Assembly: GCA_034766995.1 (NCBI GenBank)
Contig: CM068313.1
Location: 32,501,496-32,565,495 of the forward strand
Reading direction: 5' to 3'
From: Acanthacorydalis orientalis
Lineage: Eukaryota; Arthropoda; Insecta; Megaloptera; Corydalidae
Length of the DNA stretch: 64,000 nucleotides
Positions 53,277-64,000 of the stretch are shown here, piece by piece. The number at the start of each line of letters is the position of its first letter. Position 1 is the first letter of the stretch. The translations under genes and the position numbers were made by a program. The notes under the pieces were generated by a model. The model was not told where the DNA came from, did no database searches, and saw only the letters and a list, made by a program, of their open reading frames with translations.

Positions 53277-53401
53277 TGAATATTTATAATATTAATTGGT
53301 AACAAAGTAAACCAAAATAAGCTTCTTCTTAAAATAATCTTAAGAGATTGACTTCATTTCTCATTTTACTAATGATAGCGGCATAAAGCGCGTTTTAAAT
53401 A

Positions 53402-53923
53402 TTAGATTGGTAGAAAAATAATTACTGTTTATGACTTTCAATTTCATATACCTTTTCAATTTTTTATTTTCGTAACTGTTTTAAGCGGTCTGGAACTGTT
53501 GAATGACTAACGCCTAACTTTTGTGTAAACTCTCAAACTGTACGTGGTTCCGATTCAAATAACCCATTCAACTGGTCGTTATGAACTGAAGAAGGACGTC
53601 CGCGACCTTCATCTACAAGGTTCTTGTCCCCAGCATGAAATTTTTGGAACCACCATTGCACCCTACCTTCCTTAACATTACCCACACCAACAGGATCGTT
53701 TAGTTTACGAAATGTTTCTACTACTTTGCCACCCGTTTGAAACTCATACAAAAATTTTGATCTTATTTTCTTCTTTCCCATCTTTAATTCAATAGTCTAA
53801 TTTGAAGCTCAATCAATAATAAAACAAAAGTCTATGTTATCAAAATACAGACCGAAAAATGCATTTAAAATGAAGGTTAGAATTCAAAAAACAAAAACCT
53901 CAATTGTTTTCCTACCAATCTAA
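53402..53923 (-). mobile_element. mariner DNA-binding-domain-only derivative, copy C
   Basis: The ends TTAGATTGGTAGAAAAATAA and, inverted, TTAGATTGGTAGGAAAACAA pair almost perfectly, and TA duplications lie at 53400-53401 and 53924-53925. The minus strand encodes the DNA-binding frame (next entry). After its stop the homology continues with KLGVSHSTVPDRLKQL and EKVYEIESHK and then reaches the terminal repeat. No catalytic part. 522 bp. Confidence 0.9.
53533..53781 (-). pseudogene. mariner DNA-binding domain with start codon, copy C
   Basis: 82 codons from an ATG: MGKKKIRSKFLYEFQTGGKV, then RVQWWFQKFHAGDKN (first helix-turn-helix), then GRGRPSSVHNDQL and a stop after ESEPRTV, with the second helix-turn-helix following the stop. 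It keeps the original start, unlike copy B. It would encode roughly the first DNA-binding subdomain if transcribed; there is no evidence that it is. Confidence 0.75.
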
Positions 53924-54020
53924 TAATACCACACTTATTTGATAATTATAAAAAGTTATCAAAAATAATATAGCGAATAAAAATAACTAAGAGTAATGAG
54001 CAAGTTGTCTTCTATACAAG

Positions 54021-54068
<48 letters not shown>

Positions 54069-55393
54069 CATTATATATTTGAATACGTATTTATAAGGTA
54101 ATCGTTCAAAGTAAATTAAACGAACACAATAACCCTTTTGGTAAGCAATCTATTATAGATATTTTTATATTTACCTCGTACTTTATAATTCAAAAGCATT
54201 ACCTTGGCTTTTTTATAATTGCAGAGTGATCATAAGTAGCACGAAATACAAAGTTAGTCTGCGTTAAGCGTCCATTAAAACTTTGCAGTTAGTAAACAAG
54301 ATTGAAGAAGTTCACCTTCATCATTGTTTCGTCTCTCTTATTTTTCATTAATTCGCCCTGAATTATTCATGCAGTTGCTACGTACTTCCCTTATTTCAAA
54401 CACACTATAGACATATTCTATATATTTACGTGACAAACTAAAACTGTAAATTTATTTTTCCCTTGCGATGTTTCGTTCAGTTTTACGACATCTGCGAACT
54501 TGTCAAAAACAATTTCTGTATTGGAATGAAGATTTTTTTCAGCTCTAGTCGAGAATTTTATTTTCAGATTTATCATGAAGAAAAGGCATTTCTTACACCA
54601 AATCGTATTTCAAAGTGGTGTGTGAAAATAATGAAAATAAAAATATTTTACTATTTGTTATTGTTATGTATATATATATATGTATGTATGTATGTACATA
54701 TAATATTCTTAACGAAATGTGTATGAGTAATTAAGGGAATATTTTTTTTTATATTAAAGTTATAACTAAAACTCAAATACAAATTAATCGCCTAATTCTT
54801 TAAGCCTTAGTTCCATGTTTATTAATTACTTAACAGTTTTTAATTTCATTTATGAAATATAAGAAATTTAATAAATTTACACATATTTCAAATATGGATG
54901 AAAAATTTCTTTATTCCAAACCATTTTTTATCATGGAAAATAAGAAGCTGCATAAAATAATATAATGACATAATAAAAATAAACCAGATTAATAACTTAG
55001 ATGAATATCAATGAACTTTTCAGTATATTTGATATTATTTCAGTGGAAATTTTTTAAATTGTTACAATCTATCAAAATCCACACAGAATTGTTATTTTCA
55101 AATCCATTTTTTTTATAAATATTTCTAGTGAGAAAAAACCAACTATTTAACAAAATATATAATACATATAACGTAGAAACAAGTATCTCTTCCTAACGTT
55201 TTCTTTATAATCATTTTATACAATTATTAAAAAAAAAATAAAAATATTTTTTTAATAACGTGGAGATTCAGATCGAATTTTAGTTTTATTGGAATTTAAA
55301 AACAATAACTCATAATTTTTCTTTCAAGAAAATACAAGAAGTATCAATTAAATTATATTTAAATCTAACAACATACACATACTGCATATATGA

Positions 55394-55436
<43 letters not shown>

Positions 55437-56144
55437 TATTAAATAATACTAATTTAATAAATAGAAATAATGTATAATATTAAATAATTAAAATTCTAAC
55501 AAACATTAAAAGTAATTCAGTCATACTATTTGCTACCATATATTGTTTTAAAGAAGTATATGTGTACATATGCACATTTTCTATTTTATATCTACTTAAT
55601 TAATAGAACTAAAACATATAGAGCATATTCAAAAATATGTTTTTGTTTTGTACACTATTACGTAACATTATTAAAAAGATTTAAAATTGGATATAGTTCT
55701 GAAAACTATAGCCAAAGTCTCTTTCGCAAATGAATTTTTACTCTGCACAAAATGTTCAGTAATTGATTATTGATCAATTTAAAAATGTCTTACACGCGTT
55801 TATACGATAATTTCACCAAATACTTTAGTGCTCTGAGGATAATAGCATCACCATTGACATGCGGTAAACTATTTTCAAATTGATTAATAATCTGTTATTG
55901 AAAATTTTAATCAAAAAAATATTTATGATTACATGGAGTGAAAACTCATGTCCTTAAGTTTATTGCCAAATAAACGAAATAGTCGTTTGAATCTAAGCAA
56001 TATAATATAAATTTACTTTGAGTATATTATCTCGAACTGAAAAGTGAAAGTAATTTAATCCATTTATTTGATCATTTATTCTATTAGCATTTTTACTGTT
56101 CTTTTCTCCTATACGCACACACACACATACATACACAAACTTAT

Positions 56145-56199
<55 letters not shown>
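56145..56199. repeat. (TA)n microsatellite with adjacent CA run
   Basis: A TA run of about 50 bp preceded by CACACA words at 56116-56135. Confidence 0.9.
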
Positions 56200-56204
<5 letters not shown>

Positions 56205-56815
56205 TTAATATAAATTTATGTTCTTTATGAATTCATTTAGTAAATATTACACATATATAGATTATGTAATTAATAAAAGATCTATAAAATTATCTTAGTA
56301 ATATCATCCTCTTATTTTCTATAAAATAAATTACGTCACAGTATTCATATTTTTTGTTAATATTAAACATATTCTCATATCTTTAAATAATGTAGAAAAA
56401 AGCTCAAACATTATTTATTATAAAAATACTTTTCGAAATATTACATCATTAATCATTAAATACATATAATTTTTTCCCCATACCAATAAATGTAATGGTA
56501 TTTTATGCTCAACAAGACCGCAATTAAAGCAAAAGTTGTTCATCACAACAATTTTATTAGTTACTAACTGGTTATCATACAACTGGATATGATATCCTGC
56601 TTACTTAATTAGTGATTCAACAAACATCTCGTGTCAGCTTAATTTACATCCAACATCGCAATACCGGTTGGTTATTTGAGAACCATATCGCTCGTCTATT
56701 GAATATGTTTAACGAATTGCCTCATATCAAATATAATTTAATTTTCACTTTAAATTAAAACATTTTCGATTTTGTTAATTAATAAACGTTGGATAAATTG
56801 CACAATATACAATAT

Positions 56816-56828
56816 TTATATGTATATG

Positions 56829-56876
<48 letters not shown>

Positions 56877-57045
56877 AATGGAAAAGACAGAGGGCATTGA
56901 ATAATTTGCCGAATAACTAAGGGCAACGTGACAAAAAACATTTTTTTGTGTATTATTGATTGTATAGGTATGGGTTTTTTTGGTGAAAATAAAGTTGTCT
57001 TTTTATATTCAGTTGTTTAAATTAACAACGCTATAAATATATATA

Positions 57046-57109
<64 letters not shown>

Positions 57110-57205
57110 AGTAAAATATTTTCTTTTTACTATTAATGAAACTGTCAAATAAAAAAAATCAAAAAAATGGGAATATTTAAAATTCAACATCTTGTTTCTC
57201 ATTTA

Positions 57206-57262
<57 letters not shown>
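56816..57262. repeat. cluster of three (TA)n arrays
   Basis: TA arrays at about 56832-56873, 57048-57107 and 57210-57262. The sequence between them includes GAGGGCATTG and, further on in inverted form, GAGGGCAAGT, which could be the ends of a diverged MITE into which the arrays expanded. Confidence 0.7.
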
Positions 57263-57266
<4 letters not shown>

Positions 57267-58470
57267 CAATAGATTTTAAATGCACTTGCCCTCTATTTAT
57301 CCTCTAATGTATGCAATAATTACACATAAACATTAAATATATGTATTTATCAACCTAAAACTTTGCTATTGTATTAATGTTCTTTTCATTATCATCCTCA
57401 AATTTCGTTCCTTTATTACGTTTTCGTTCAACAGCAATATCATATGAAGTATTTTCTAACTAAATATACAATTATACTATAAATTTTAAATTACTCTACA
57501 TTTAACATTAGAATAAATTTAAACATAATTAAAAATATCATTCGTATTAAAATAGTAGTATTCACAAAAATCATAATCCAGAAGTCAATAAAAATAAACA
57601 AAATACTTATAATAACCCTTTAGCATATTTTAATCTATTCATAACTGTAACACATCGTTTATTACATTAAATCATAAATGAGGATTAAAGATCTTAACAT
57701 AAATAAGAGATGAAAAGGACTCAATATTTGTAATATAAAACAATAATTTAAAATTATAATTGTCTGTTTTTAATACTGCGATCTCAATAAAACGTTATCC
57801 TATTAGTATTTGTCGTTTTGAATCATCTTAGTGCTTGTTTTCCTCTATTAGTTTCGTTATGTATACCATATTCAGATAAATTTTATAGAATTAAGATTTG
57901 ATAATCTCTAAAATCTACTTAAAGAGGACACACGTGCAGAAACTAGTAGAACAAAACAAACACACATATGATACATAAAAATGAAAATCATTAGGCGAAC
58001 ACAGATGTTTGTATCCACTGCCTGTGGATCGATGTATGTTACACTAACATTTAATTTAAAAAGTTCCGTTTTTTGTTTTTGTATTTTGTAATTAAAAAAC
58101 ATGATTCATCAATACTTCAACATATGTACTTCAATTATGTAATATATGTATGTATATATATATATATATACTCGTATATAACAATATTAAATAATTAAAT
58201 ACAACTGAAGTAATTCTATTTAACACGATTTTTTTCGTACATGCATGAGATGGTTATATTTTTTGTTACCAAAACAGTACACATTTTTATAATGAAATTT
58301 ATTCGACATGCATTTTTCTAATGTATTAAAAAAAAACTTTTTTTATTTTAAAATAAGTCATATATATTAATGATACTCTTTAGAAAATATATATCCATAT
58401 TTAACAACTTTTTAAATAGTGAACAAGACGAGATAATTGTAAACAAATACTCATCGTGTATAATCACTTA

Positions 58471-58513
<43 letters not shown>

Positions 58514-58521
58514 CATATCTA

Positions 58522-58567
<46 letters not shown>
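58471..58567. repeat. compound TA microsatellite before globin exon 2
   Basis: Two TA runs separated by GTGCATATCTATC, ending about 100 bp before the exon 2 acceptor, so they lie close to the likely branch-point region but not within the polypyrimidine tract. Confidence 0.9.
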
Positions 58568-58571
<4 letters not shown>

Positions 58572-58668
58572 ATAATGGCAATGTATAAATTAACAAACTT
58601 ATAATTAATGTTCTAAAAACATGTTTTATATTTACATCTCGTATCTAGAATCTCTTTTTTCATTTCAG

Positions 58669-58900
58669 ATTATTCGAAGAACATGCTGAGCTTTTAAACA
58701 TGTTTGAAAAATTTCGTGAACTGCGTACACGTGAGGAACAAGCATCAAGTATGGAATTGGCGGAACATGCGACAACTGTCATGACGACTTTAGACGAAGG
58801 CATTAAAGGCCTTGATGATGTAGACTCTTTTTTCGAGTTCTTACATCAAGTCGGAGCTTCCCATAGAAGAATACCTGGTTTCGAAGTAGAATATTTTTGG
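58669..58900 (+). CDS. membrane-anchored globin (globin X/neuroglobin-like), exon 2
   Basis: Follows the acceptor CATTTCAG and supplies the third base of Lys65, then residues 66-142. Visible landmarks are helix B end and C (LFEEHAELLNMF) with Phe77 at CD1, helix E (SSMELAEHATTVMTTLD) with distal His98 at E7 and Val102 at E11, and helix F (FFEFLHQVGASHRRIPGF) with proximal His130 at F8, 32 residues after E7 as in vertebrate neuroglobin. The exon ends at Trp142 followed by GTAAGA, phase 0, 12 residues after F8, matching globin intron position G7.0. No intron lies in helix E. All heme-binding residues are present and there is no stop or frameshift, so the gene looks functional. The protein is incomplete here: helix G after this point and helix H must lie beyond the window. 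Confidence 0.94.
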
Positions 58901-59525
58901 GTAAGAAACTATATATTTCAAATACTAAATATAACATTTTATGTTTATGATAGTGAATTTAAAACTATTTTTTACACACAACTCTCGACACATGTGCCAT
59001 TTACAGATGTTTATGTGATTTATTTGGATAAGCTGGTAGTACTGAAAAGAAATTTATTCCAAACAATAAGTACAAAAGAAAATATTACACTACATCTAAA
59101 ATTATCATTTATCGCAAATCGTTTAAATTAAAAATCAGATTTTATTTAAAATACTTTTTTCGACTGATTTACCGGTTTTACTTATATTTTATTTTTACTA
59201 ATTACATATCTGCTATTTTCAGCAAAAAATAATATACATATAAAAACTAGTAATTAGTTTTTATCAAAAATTATCATAAATGTGTACTCTTCAAAACTAT
59301 AATTTATTATATATTTATTATATATATATATGCATGTATATATGAATTTCATACCCTTTTAATCAATATTATAATGAAAATCTAATTTTAAGTTATAACA
59401 AAATCATTCTTTTTCAAATCAACCAGACATATTTACAATATTAAATACGCAAATATCACATTTCATAATTCAAAGTATTTGCATCTGTTCATATATCTTA
59501 AATACAAATATAAACATTATAATTT

Positions 59526-59560
<35 letters not shown>

Positions 59561-60240
59561 GTGTCTGTATATATGACAATAAATTTCATACATTCTAAAT
59601 CAGTACTGAATATAACCGCAACTTTTAGTAATATCAACATAAAACGCTTTGATCTAAAAAGCCGAGCTTTTATAACAAGTCAAGTTTCTTTTTTCGTTAT
59701 GAAATATTTGAGACAAATTGTTTCAGACACTGTTATTAATTTATGATCAAAGTGAACTCTTTCGCACATAAAATGGATGACTTACTTTTTGTGATAACTG
59801 AACTAGAAAAGAAAGCGTTATATTTCAACATTGGGGAAAAATGAATAGCGTTTCACATCATAGACCCGACGTGTTTCAAAGAGCAAAGTGTATATGAACC
59901 GATGCAAGTTTTTTTATTAATTAAACAGAAAACGGAAAATACAATCTTTTTTTTGTTTTTATACGTTGTTTTACTATTGTTATTTTATATATAAATCAAC
60001 CTCTTCGTTTAACTCAACGCAATTTAAAATGTTTATAATCTTATGATTATAAATATATTTGATGACATACATTCAATATTTTTAAATAATTGAAACATAA
60101 TTAAGATTCACCCGACAGTTTCCAAAAAATATTGGATTCGAATTTTTTGATTTAACTAAGTTATATATTACTACGTTGACAAAAATAAATTATGAAACAT
60201 ATTACAGTATTAAAACTTACATAAAATTATATGTAAGGAA

Positions 60241-60248
60241 TATATATA

Positions 60249-60290
<42 letters not shown>

Positions 60291-60317
60291 ATATTATATA
60301 TATATTATATATATATA

Positions 60318-60361
<44 letters not shown>
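60241..60361. repeat. large TA/TTA-interrupted microsatellite
   Basis: About 120 bp of TA with TTTA and ATTA interruptions at intervals, immediately upstream of the hAT MITE. Confidence 0.95.
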
Positions 60362-60363
<2 letters not shown>

Positions 60364-60398
60364 ATGTTCATTCTTATAATATTTTAAAAAATTAATTA

Positions 60399-60616
60399 CT
60401 TTAAAACCGTGGTTCTTAATCTATGGTCCGTTGAACGCCAGCGGTCCGTGGGTAACATCTGAGTCCATAAGAAATTAATTTTTGCAAATGAACAGCCTTG
60501 AGGAAATACAAGGCTGTACAAACAGGGAAACATAATCCTCTCCAAAGAGGTCCGCGGCATTTTTCAAATTAATATAGGCGTCTACATTCAAAATATTGGG
60601 AATCGCTGCTTTAAAA
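60399..60616. repeat. hAT target-site duplication pair
   Basis: CTTTAAAA at 60399-60406 and again at 60609-60616, exact 8-bp copies on each side of the MITE. Confidence 0.9.
60407..60608. mobile_element. hAT-superfamily MITE, 202 bp
   Basis: The ends CCGTGGTTCTTAAT and, inverted, CAGCGATTCCCAAT fit the hAT terminal consensus C(A/G)G-GGTTC-CAA. Subterminal GGTCCGTTGAACGCCAGCGG and AGGTCCGCGGC words are typical of Charlie-like hAT ends with repeated GGTCCG. A perfect 8-bp duplication flanks it. It has no coding capacity and is GC-richer than its surroundings. The perfect duplication implies a fairly recent insertion. Confidence 0.9.
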
Positions 60617-60914
60617 ACTAATGGCAGTAAACGTTTCTAACCGAAATGAAATAAAATGGACAATTTTATAATTTATATTTTTTTCAACAATGTATCTATT
60701 AAAAAAAGTTACACTGAATTGACTATCAGATTGAACTGTCAACCACTGTATACAAAAAAAAAACATTTTTTTTATAAATTCAATAAAACCTTTAAGAATA
60801 TGTGTTCTATTATGAAAAATAGTCATCTCTAAAGAAAAATGCACACACTTAATAACGTTTAATTTTAAGAAAATTATCAAACAACTTTTTTTTAAAAAAT
60901 ACAACGGATTTTAT

Positions 60915-60959
<45 letters not shown>

Positions 60960-63006
60960 TCTCTATATGAATAATTACAACCGGTTTATAATCTTTTTAA
61001 ATCATTCTGAAAAACAAACTAGCTTTATTTTTTTATTGAAAATGAACATTTAAAATAACTACTTGAATAAACATTAATTTTTAATTTTAATACTGAAAAT
61101 AATAATTTATTATTTAATCCAAATTTAATGTATTATTCTTTATTTGATATAAAAATATTTCTTTTTTTCATACTGAGTGAATTTTCACATTGCGATTGAA
61201 TTTATTTACATAAGAAATGAAACCCGCAAATCATTTCCCAAACTGAAATATTAACATAATTTTGATAAATAAAAAGAAGACGAAACATAAGTGAGACAAT
61301 TATTAAATGTTCATAACATGATATTATACGAACAAATCAAATTTAGTTCAGCCGAATTCATCAAAAATATTAAAAAGAACAAAATCGTACAAATGTGACA
61401 AACATTGCCGTTATATCTCATTGTAAAAAAGAAGGTAAATCTAAACCTCCACATTCAATTACAAAATATGGTGAGAAAGCATAACATTTTCGCACTCATA
61501 TTTTTCTGTCAGAGAAATATTTTCAAACATCACAAACGATTTTACAACGAAAACGTCATAAAAATATTTCCATATTCAATTATGACAACGAAACAAGTTT
61601 GCATATAAGACACGACCAAATAGCAGAAAAATACCATTTTATGCTTATTTTTAGATTGATTTCTAGTTTCAATCTGTGGCTTATATGCAATATATAGATT
61701 TTTAATTTTAAATTGGGATGTTCTCGCATGGATTATTGAAAAAATTGCGTGGGTCTGATGTCGACGATAACACTCAATCAATTTATAAAGCTAGAAAATT
61801 CAGTTATTCTATTTTCATCGATTCTAAATCACTTTGACGCATAAATGAAATTTAAGTTTATCCTAAAGCTGCGAATACGATCAGAAATTTGAATAATATA
61901 ATATGAAAAAAAGCTTTCCTTGAAATATAATTTTATATTCCCACATATGAACACTTTTTACATTAAAGATTTGTAAGATATTATTTGTTAAAAAAGCTCA
62001 GTCACTTAAAACATTCTTAATTAAAACAAAAAAAAGAAATGTTAACTTTATAAATAAAAGAGTAATGACGTGCTCAAAGACTATATATTATCAATTAGAT
62101 TTTAAAATGAAAATCTGGAGTAAACATTTAATCAAAATCAATATCTAGCTTTTAAAGTAATTAATTAGAATCACATAACATATACTTTTTAAAAATCTTA
62201 CTATGAAAAATATGATACAAAAAAAATTTTTTTAGAACATTTATAAAATATTACGGAAATGGTATACTCCATAAATATAATATTTAATAAAGAAGACAGC
62301 GAAACCCTTTAATAGGATATTGAATCAGAAACCATTTTCCATTAACTTAATCGATTGTCCGTTAAATTGATTACATTCTAATTAATTTAATTGGTCGCAA
62401 GGACCACTATTTATCATTGTAAGAATTGGAAATAAATTCACACACTTGTTTATATATATATATAAATAATGATAAAAAATATATAATATTATAAACTATT
62501 TCATATATAATTGTAAAATTATAAAAAGTATACAAAAATAACAAATGGAATCATTTAAAATCGATGTAATAATAATTTATTGATTATAAAATATAAATAA
62601 TTGAATTTTCAAAGATAATTATATACTTTTTATGCAGTATTATTATATGAAATATTATTTGTAGCATAAATCTTAAACTGTTTATTTTAAATAAAAACGA
62701 AATAATTCAAAAATATTATACAATTAAAATGTAATCCATTAAATTAATGCCGAATTAAAACTGATAAATATAAAAACATTTCTGAAGTGGAATTATTGGG
62801 TCGCATTTTGATTATTTAAAAAAATATAAAGAAATAATTACAATATACTTTCATATTTCCACGTAGTCTAAAGATCTTTTATACAATACAATAATTAATT
62901 TCTAGAAATAGAACCGAAAAGAAGAATAAGTTTCATTTATATTAACTGAAAAGTAATTCGGAATGAATTACAAACTTACACATGTCTATTTTTAATGTAC
63001 TGTACA

Positions 63007-63013
<7 letters not shown>

Positions 63014-63040
<27 letters not shown>

Positions 63041-63047
63041 CACACAC
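63014..63047. repeat. 34-bp GTGTGTG(TA)nCACACAC palindrome
   Basis: GT run, TA run and AC run arranged as an exact inverted repeat, able to form a hairpin or cruciform. Confidence 0.85.
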
Positions 63048-63208
63048 GTTATTTAAAGTTTAGTTCTTGCTTTCATCAATAGACTAACATTCTGTAAAAT
63101 AAAAGTTTCATTCATGGATTATCAAATAAATATTCAAAAATTCATTATTTTTTAATACATTAATACTCATTCGTCTGAAATTTTCCATGATACTAAGAGC
63201 ACATGATT

Positions 63209-63246
<38 letters not shown>

Positions 63247-63813
63247 GAGTATATATATATATATACACTTGTACCTAAAAATCTGTAATACAATATTAAT
63301 CCTTATTGTATACTTATAATACCAAAAATATTAAAATTACTATTATAAACACATACCTTTGTTTCATTTCACGGGAATGATGCAATGTCACCGAAAAAAA
63401 ATAAACGCACTTCATTACAAGTCAATGTGTCACAAATATTAACCACTTTACATTGATGAATATTAGTATTTTAAGTTCAATACAAAAATTCCAGTCAATA
63501 TAACACACAGATTAAGTGCACTGACTGTGAATCAGAGAATAAATTCATTTATTTTTATTTTATAACACGTGGCATGAACTGTGATATGTAACACTTCGCA
63601 TGCACCGAATTACACAATAAAACTAATTGTACAAATGAAATACAAGGCATACATACCATATAAGTACTGTTATTTATTAGTTAGTTTGATCAAGTAGCAT
63701 ATGATATTTGTTTGTAAAACGTATGATATAATAAAAGAGACACGAATATTCGTTATCGTTGTTTCCTTAAAATATAAAAGAATATACTAAAGAAAAAGTC
63801 ATATTTTCAAGCC

Positions 63814-63855
<42 letters not shown>

Positions 63856-64000
63856 TGTATCAAAACGTTTTAATACAGAAAATAATATGCTATTATGTAT
63901 GAAATAATCTATACATAAACAGAATTTTTTTCTTAAAATCTTTCAATTCAAACAATATTTTGTAGCCAATTAACTTTATTAACAACAAAAAATATGGTTG

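Larger units (their letters stand above)
58901..64000 (+). other. globin intron 2, open at window end
   Basis: Starts with the donor GTAAGA. I searched all three plus frames for a helix G-H exon (about 40-60 codons after an AG acceptor, with the usual Glu/Leu-rich amphipathic pattern) and found no convincing candidate before 64000. It contains a hAT MITE and several microsatellites; the remainder is featureless AT-rich sequence. Confidence 0.8.

Noticed and set aside
47525..53923. The three HTH-only mariner copies as a host gene cluster
   Set aside because: Each copy has its own terminal repeats and flanking TA dinucleotides (decayed at the left of B), orientations alternate, and starts or frames are broken. 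Transposition explains them without a host role, although exaptation remains testable.
58901..59131. Reading the globin frame through the donor to 59131
   Set aside because: After Trp142 the sequence turns AT-rich and loses globin character, while GTAAGA is a strong donor at the conserved G7.0 position.
61405..61608. 67-codon frame as the missing last globin exon
   Set aside because: It has no helix G/H pattern and no suitable acceptor or phase; it is basic and Phe/Ile-rich like other chance frames.

Overview
This is a very AT-rich stretch of animal nuclear DNA. It is dominated by one gene, a globin, whose first visible intron fills nearly the whole window. The organism is most likely an insect. 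The globin resembles the membrane-anchored insect 'globin X / neuroglobin-like' group, and the intron is littered with decayed mariner, Tc1-like, hAT and piggyBac-type DNA transposons and several dozen (TA)n microsatellites, as in AT-rich insect genomes. A hymenopteran is my best guess, with low confidence.

Layout. Positions 1-1908 are AT-rich DNA with no gene that I can see. A mariner fragment (about 1909-2310) and a TA-rich tandem array follow. The first coding exon of the globin is 3301-3494 (+). It starts with Met-Gly-Cys, a predicted N-myristoylation plus palmitoylation signal, and ends on a GT donor at 3495. Intron 1 runs from 3495 to 58668, about 55.2 kb. Exon 2 is 58669-58900 and carries the heme-pocket residues: Phe CD1, distal His E7, Val E11 and proximal His F8. 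A second intron starts at 58901 and does not end inside the window. The two splice positions are phase 2 in helix B and phase 0 in helix G, matching the classical globin intron positions B12.2 and G7.0. The last exon(s), encoding the rest of helix G and helix H, are not in the window.

Inside intron 1 there are at least ten Tc1/mariner-type copies of several lineages: 1909, 14487, 18235, 28620, 30381, 36261, about 38560, 47525, 50327 and 53402. All are internally deleted, frameshifted or truncated, so none can encode an active transposase. Three of them (47525, 50327, 53402) are 520-560 bp members of one family. Each keeps both ends and the transposase DNA-binding domain and has lost the whole catalytic domain at what looks like the same junction. 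The element at 30381 carries a nested piggyBac-type MITE (31038-31306); removing it with one TTAA restores the host element's reading frame. The same element also contains a tRNA-like remnant. Other mobile DNA includes a foldback MITE (12881-13054), a hAT MITE with a perfect 8-bp target duplication in intron 2 (60407-60608), and two copies of a short retroposon-like 3' tail (29845, 43266).

A few islands richer in GC than the surrounding intron contain palindromic or factor-like motifs: a CRE palindrome near 35.8 kb, a double E-box near 13.6 kb, a CTCF-like site near 52.55 kb, and a TATA-bearing island near 17.6 kb. These are candidate regulatory elements of the globin gene or of unrecognised nested transcripts. 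They are inferences only. Most open frames of 60-120 codons are artefacts of microsatellites (Ile-Tyr repeats) or chance frames in AT-rich DNA and are not annotated.
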